Shown: positions 58,590 to 64,000 of the stretch, in pieces
Position numbering within the stretch: position 1 is the first letter of the stretch
Layout of the letters: each line of letters starts with the position of its first letter
Notes under the pieces: generated by a model
What the model saw: the letters and a program-made list of their open reading frames with translations, nothing else
Told to the model about the DNA's origin: nothing
The model's database searches: none
Position numbers and translations under genes: made by a program
NCBI GenBank assembly: GCA_032622095.1
Contig: CP136069.1
Coordinates: forward strand, 69,275,319-69,339,318
Reading direction: 5' to 3'
Source: Siphonodentalium dalli
Taxonomy: Eukaryota; Mollusca; Scaphopoda; Gadilida; Siphonodentaliidae
DNA: 64,000 nt

Positions 58590-60885
58590 GAAGTCACCTT
58601 ATTAACCCTTTCTATATTACAGCACCATTGGCGTGTAGTTACCTTATTAACCATTCTATATTAAATCATTAATTGACAGGTAGTTACCTTATTAACCCTT
58701 TCTATACTAAGTAACATTGGCATGTAGTTACATTATTAACCCTTTCTATATTAAAGCACCATTGATGTGAAGTTACCTTATTAACCCTTTCTTTATTAAA
58801 GCATCATTGACGCGTAGTTACCTTATTAACCCTTTCTATATTAAAATATCATTGATGTGTAGTTACAATGTTAACCCTTTCTATAGTATAGCATCATTGA
58901 CGGGTAGTTGGCTCCTTAACTCTGTATATATCAAAGTATCATTGTCGTATATAGTTACCTTATTAACCATTTCTATACTAAGTACCGTTGGCGTGTAGTT
59001 ACCTTATTAACCCTTTCTATATTAAAGCATTAATTGACAGGTAGTTACCTTATTAACCCTTTCTATACTAAGTATCATTGGTGAGTAGTTGCATTATTAA
59101 CCCTTTCTATATTAAAGTGCCATTGGCGGGTAGTTACCTTATTAACCATTTATGTATTAAAGCATCATTGACGTGTAGTTACCTTATTATAACCCTCTCT
59201 ATATTAAAGCATCATTATTGCTGGGTAGTTATCTTATTAACCCGTTCTATACTAAGTATCATTGGTGAGTAGTTACATTATTAACCCTTTCTATATTAAA
59301 ATATCATTGATGTGTAGTTACAATGTTAACCCTTTCTATAGTATAGCATCATTGACGGGTAGTTGGCTCCTTAACTCTGTATATATCAAAGTATCATTGT
59401 CGTATATAGTTACCTTATTAACCCTTTCTATACTAAGTACCGTTGGCGTGTAGTTACCTTATTAACCCTTTCTATATTAAAGCATTAATTGACAGGTAGT
59501 TACCTTATTAACCCTTTCTATACTAAGTATCATTGGTGAGTAGTTGCATTATTAACCCTTTCTATATTAATGTGCCATTGGCGGGTAGTTACCTTATTAA
59601 CCTTTTATGTATTAAAGCATCATTGACGTGTAGTTACCTTATTATAACCCTCTCTATATTAAAGCATCATTATTGCTGGGTAGTTATCTTATTAACCCGT
59701 TCTATACTAAGTATCATTGGTGAGTAGTTACAGTATTAACCCTTTCTATATTAAAGCATCATTGACGTGAAGTTACCTTATTAACCATTTCTGTATTAAA
59801 GCAGCATTGACATGTAGTTACCTTATTAGCCCTTTCTTTATTAAAATATCATTGACGTGTAGTTACCATGTTAACCCTTTCTATATTAAAGCATCGTTGA
59901 CGGGTAGTTGCCTAATTAACCCTCTATATACTAAAGTATCATTGTCGTGTAGTTACCTTACCAACCCTTTCTATACTAAGTATCATTGGCGTGTAGTTAC
60001 CTTATTAACCTTTTCTATATTAAAGCATTAATTGACAGGTAGTTACATTAAACAACCCTTTCTATACTAAGTATCATTGGTGAGTAGTTACATTATAAAC
60101 CATTTCTATATTAAAGCGCCATTGACGGGTAATTACCTTATTAACCATTTTTGTATCAAAGCATCATTGACGTGCAGTTACCATATTATAACACTTTCTA
60201 TATTAAAGCATCATTGACTGATAGTTACCATATTAACCCTTTCTATATTAAAGCACCATTGGCGTGTAATTACCTTATTAACCCTTTCTACGTTGAAGCA
60301 ATAATTGACAGGCAGTTACCTTATTAACCCTTTTTATAATGAGTATCATTGGTGATTAGTTACATTATTAACCCTTTCTACAATAAAGCATCATTGACAT
60401 GTAGTTATCATAGTAGCCAGTTATATATTAAAGCATCATGGACGGTAGTTACCATATTAACCCTTTCTATATTAAAGCACCATTGGCGTGTAATTACCAT
60501 ATTAACCCTTTCTATATTAAAACATCATTGCCGTGTAGTTACCCTATTAGCCCTTTCTATATTTAGGCATCATTGACGTGTAGAACTTTATCTTATTAAC
60601 CCTTTCTTTATTAAAGCATCATTGACATGTAGTTACCTTAGTAACAATTTCTACACTAAAGCATTATTGACGGGTGGTTACCTTATTAACCCTTTCTATA
60701 TTAAAGCATCATTGACAAGAAGTTAAATTATTAACCTTCTATAATAAGTATCATTGCCGTGTAGTTAGTTACCTTATAAAACCTTTCTATATTAAGACGT
60801 CGATCATTGACGGGTAGTTGTTACCTTATTAGTCATTTATGTATTCAAGCATCATTGACGAGTAGTTACCTTATTACTTGAAGTT
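58590..60885 (+). repeat. 45-bp minisatellite with 455-bp higher-order repeat
   Basis: About fifty copies of attaaagcatcattgacgtg + tagttaccttattaaccctttctat. A ten-unit block starting at 58841 is repeated at 59296 (455 bases on) with the same unit variants in the same order, for example aactctgtatatatcaaag and acccgttctatactaag. Translated frames repeat INPFYIK-type phrases because 45 is a multiple of three; not coding. Confidence 0.9.
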
Positions 60886-61570
60886 TATTATGACAGTATG
60901 ACAATACACTACCCCGGACAAATGAAGCAATATCATACTTTATCTAACAGCCTAGCTATAATTAGTGAACATTAAACTGACAAACAGACAATTTTCAGGG
61001 CCATTATTTAATATTAAAGGGATACAAAATAAAGAGATTTCTAATTATCAGTAAGAATTATTCTCTAAGTGATACTTATTATTTCAAATAAATGATTGCA
61101 TATACTATAGTAGACCATATACCAACAGGAAAATATTAGTGAATACAATTATTGTGTTTCAAAATTCGTTTCGTTTCTGCAGCCAAATTACAATCTTAAC
61201 TTTTAGTTATCGTTCTTCAAAATGAAGCGCGGATAATTCCTTGTGGTATTTTGAGTTAATTTTGTCGCGAATCAACGCGGATTGACAGAAGGAAATGGTG
61301 TATTGGCTACAAACGGATAAACTGTGGACTTATATATAAGATTCGCCGATTTCTCCCCATGGATGTGCGCAAATATCGAAAAAGACTGAATTTCATGTGA
61401 CAAAAAATATTTCAATTCCCGGAACAGTAAGAATTAAGCTACGATAACGAAACGGATCAACTATAGTATTGAACAGTACCTCAGCTACCTGGCCATAACC
61501 AGAATATTTTCTCAAAATTGAATTTGTGGTACCGGTACAATCATGATGTAGTGCCAGTGGCCTGCTCATA
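60886..61570. other. Non-coding, nothing recognised
   Basis: AT-rich; ttaaagggatacaaaataaag at 61013 resembles a transposon end but has no partner that I can see. Confidence 0.4.
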
Positions 61571-61589
61571 ATGCACCTGTCCAGAAGAA

Positions 61590-62111
61590 GAAGAATGGAG
61601 AAGTTTGAAGATCATGGACTACGCAGACACCATATGGGACCCCTACCAACAAAATCACATCGACAAGCTGGAAAGAATCCAGCGTAGAGCAGCCCGTTTC
61701 ATTAAAAGAGACTATAAGAGCAAAGAAGATGGATATATGACCAAGATCCTCTACGAGATAGATTTACCAACATTGCAGAAACAGCGGAAAATAAATCGGC
61801 TGGGATTCATGAGTAAGGTGGTGGGTGGATTGGTCCCGGCTATACCACCTAATCAATACTTTACACCCGAAACAAGGCGTCTTAGATCGCAGAGCAAAGT
61901 TCTGACAGGCTACGTCACCAGCCAAATTCCTCGGCACCTAATTTAAAGGAACAACAGTCAGTGCTACGAGGCTATACCATACGTGTCAGCTCAGTTCGCT
62001 AATTCCACATTTGTTCGAACTATATGCGACTGGAATCAGCTGGAGGAATCCTTAATCCTACAACAACAGCCTGTGGATTCCTTCAAGAGTGCGCTGAAGG
62101 AAAAGATCTGA
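61590..62111 (+). pseudogene. LINE (CR1/L2/jockey-like) reverse-transcriptase C-terminal end
   Basis: A plus-strand frame open from about 61590 to TGA at 62109-62111 with one internal TAA (61944-61946). It reads MDYADTIWDPYQQNHIDKLE, RIQRRAARFI, PTLQKQRKINRLGF and, near the end, FVRTICDWNQLEESL and DSFKSALKEKI. WDPY...IxKLExxQRRAAR and the WN-L...FK..L end are the conserved tail of many LINE proteins. The polymerase core is missing (5' truncation). Clade uncertain. Confidence 0.8.
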
Positions 62112-62190
62112 GACTCTCTCGCCCGCTGCGAAATTACCATAATTGGGATCTGCAGCGTAACCATTCAGATTCAGATTGATCCACGATAGT
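62112..62190 (+). mobile_element. LINE 3' end
   Basis: Short GC-richer 3' UTR ending ccattcagattcagattgatcc; the short direct repeat (attcag)n fits CR1/L2-like 3' termini. Confidence 0.5.
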
Positions 62191-62364
62191 AAGGGGTCAG
62201 TACATGTAGTAAGTACTGATAGTGATAAGCCTGCTGTACAATAATACTACTTTTGCTGTTTTACTGGTCTTAACTGAGTACTGTGTCAATGTGACATTGT
62301 TAATTCAGTTCCACTCTAATGTACATTAACTGGCAATGATGCATCTGACGCTATTAAAGGCACC

Positions 62365-62575
62365 GGTAATCCCTAAATACCAGGAGGACGCGGCGTAGAA
62401 ACTTGGTACAACAGTTGTTACACGACAAAGAAAATTATCAACAAGCTTAGTGAGCGTCATCATCAAAATTGCAAATTAAAACACGGCAATGGTAAATTGG
62501 TAATCCCTACATACCAGGAGGACAAGGCATTGAAACTTGGGACAACAGTTGTTACACGGCAAAGAAATTTAAAAC
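62365..62575 (+). repeat. ~131-bp tandem duplication
   Basis: ggtaatccctaaataccaggaggac...gaaacttggtacaacagttgttacacg is repeated as ggtaatccctacataccaggaggac...gaaacttgggacaacagttgttacacg. Confidence 0.8.
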
Positions 62576-62874
62576 ACACTGTGCACAGATGAATGTTTAT
62601 ACATGTACTGTGCAGTCGAGATCACCTGGACTACACATATTTAAGGAATATACTATTTGATGAGTAGATGCGTGACTGATAAAAGAATTAGAGACTCCAT
62701 ATTTACTCGGAAGATAACAGTATACGATGCCATACAGTTGTTCCATAACACCTCAACCTTTGGTGGATATTAACAGTAAAACTAATGAAAATGATGAAAG
62801 CCAGACTCAACATCAAGACAACATGTGCATGCATAAGTGACGGTTCAATGATTTTGACTCCATCAGATGATATT

Positions 62875-63231
62875 TAAGCGACACCAATTTTTAAGTCTGG
62901 TTTACGATGTGGGGAGAAAAAAAGTAGATGCAGGAGGGAAAAAAATAAAAATAAAAAAGATTGTCCCCCCAATTTATATCAAGTAAATCGTGGAATTTTA
63001 CATAAATTTTACAAAAATTGTGAAAAAATGTTTTTGAATGAAATTCTGTTCAAACCAAACAAGACATATCTTGTCATGAAATACATGAAAATATGGATCT
63101 GTAAATGATCATAAGCAGAACCGGATGCGACAGCACATGAAAATCAGTACGCGTGTAAAATATTTTCATGAAATGGAAACAAAGTTGTAGGAGGTGTTCG
63201 TAAACCAGACTTAAAAATTGGTGTCGCCTTA
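62875..63231. mobile_element. 357-bp element with ~33-bp terminal inverted repeats
   Basis: TAAGCGACACCAATTTTTAA...gtctggtttacga at the left; tcgtaaaccagac...TTAAAAATTGGTGTCGCCTTA at the right. AT-rich interior, no coding. Target duplication not clear. Confidence 0.8.
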
Positions 63232-64000
63232 GGCTCATGTTAACACAGGATCACATATTCTCAAAATAATTGTCTCCCTCAAGTTGGCCTCAACCATACT
63301 AGTATTTATATTTGATAGAACCTCAGTGAGACCATGTTGAAAATTACCATCAATGCAGTTCCAGTGTTGACGCAACGCGGTCATGTTACTTCAAACCAGT
63401 TGCAATGTTCCTTAGGCCAAAGAAAAAAGATACTATGTTTCCGTACATCGACCGACCCTAAAAATAACCCGCCGACCCTAAACTTTTTATTGATATTTTG
63501 AGAAAAAGTCAAAATTTTCGCAATTTTAATTTCCTGAGAGTGGATCTCCTGCCTGCTTTATGTCTTGTTTGGGACTTATGGAACACTATCAACAGACATG
63601 GTGGGTGTGTATCTGTATATATACATGTAAAGAGGTTATCACTGCATATATTAGGGGTATACATGTACTAGTAGCTACTGTTTCCAAAAACCAGGCATGC
63701 TCGGTGGGTGTACTGGCTACCCCCAGACAATGGGATGTAATCGTCACAATACATGTACGGTATAATGGCGGTATTATTGGTAAAATTCTTATAAAAAGTT
63801 AGTGACATCAATTTTGTACCAAGTTTATAGCCAAATTTATGAAAATGTGGTATTAGATATAATAAAAAACATACGTAAGCATGAAGTAAGTTTGATTTTT
63901 TATCAATCTTAATGTATATTTCCACTGTGTTGATCAAGTAATACTTTCCCCATGGCACGGGTTGGCATTTTATGTCACTTTGGTCGAGGTAGTTCAATAT
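63232..64000. other. Non-coding right edge, nothing recognised
   Basis: Opposed 80- and 109-codon frames at 63560-63997 have no motif. cgaccctaaa occurs twice near 63450-63482. Confidence 0.4.

Noticed and set aside
58290-60576. Series of 60-124-codon frames with INPFYIK/SYLINPF repeats
   Set aside because: Minisatellite of 45 bp stays in frame by arithmetic.
1-64000. tRNA or rRNA genes
   Set aside because: I looked for gttcgaatc-type T-arms with matching acceptor stems and for conserved rRNA blocks; the gttcgagtc hits all lie in repeat tails without cloverleaf partners. A tRNAscan-SE run would be decisive.

Overview
This is eukaryotic, AT-rich, intron-bearing DNA, most likely from a marine invertebrate animal (a lophotrochozoan such as a mollusc or brachiopod is my guess). 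There are no bacterial-type operons. Long single-exon genes are absent, and mobile DNA dominates: hairpin-forming elements, TTAA-flanked and TA-flanked non-autonomous transposons, two broken LINE 3' ends, microsatellites, C/G homopolymers and minisatellites. The species call is inference from repeat style only.

Layout. 1-9600: a foldback element at the left edge, copies of two recurrent repeat families, several hairpins, a tandem block at 6.7-7.6 kb and a block of short palindromes at 7.7-9.5 kb. 10.2-11.6 kb: the only candidate host gene with intact splice signals, a short three-exon model on the plus strand. 12-12.4 kb: a three-copy tandem repeat, followed by a short telomere-like TTAGGG patch. 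13.3-22.1 kb: about 13 head-to-tail modules, each starting near gactagcaggttagcccgcc and ending with a microsatellite plus aagtctcaaaatatatag. 22.3-24 kb: a foldback and a TTAA-family copy.

24.4-44 kb is the most interesting part. A long, heavily broken coding remnant lies mainly on the minus strand. It is split by two much larger insertions. The first is a 7.0-kb TTAA-flanked element (28867-35872). The second is a 5.7-kb foldback transposon (38121-43802) with 9-bp direct flanking repeats and arms made of tandem ~350-bp units. Removing either insertion conceptually rejoins the minus-strand reading frame exactly. The remnant also has an inverted duplication (24438-24898 and 26678-27136). I could not identify its product; an endogenised large DNA virus or a large DNA transposon are the leading ideas.

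44-64 kb: more foldbacks, a LINE reverse-transcriptase C-terminal fragment (47.0-48.3 kb), a tiny TA-flanked mariner-like element, a remarkable palindrome-within-inverted-repeat element (51910-52140), a broken copy of a metazoan gene of unknown function (53.0-53.6 kb), a nested foldback with a perfect 5-bp target duplication (57032-57582), a 45-bp minisatellite with higher-order structure (58.6-60.9 kb), and a second LINE 3' end (61.6-62.1 kb). Apart from the 10.2-kb model, every coding trace I can support is a transposon gene, a gene carried by one, or a pseudogene.
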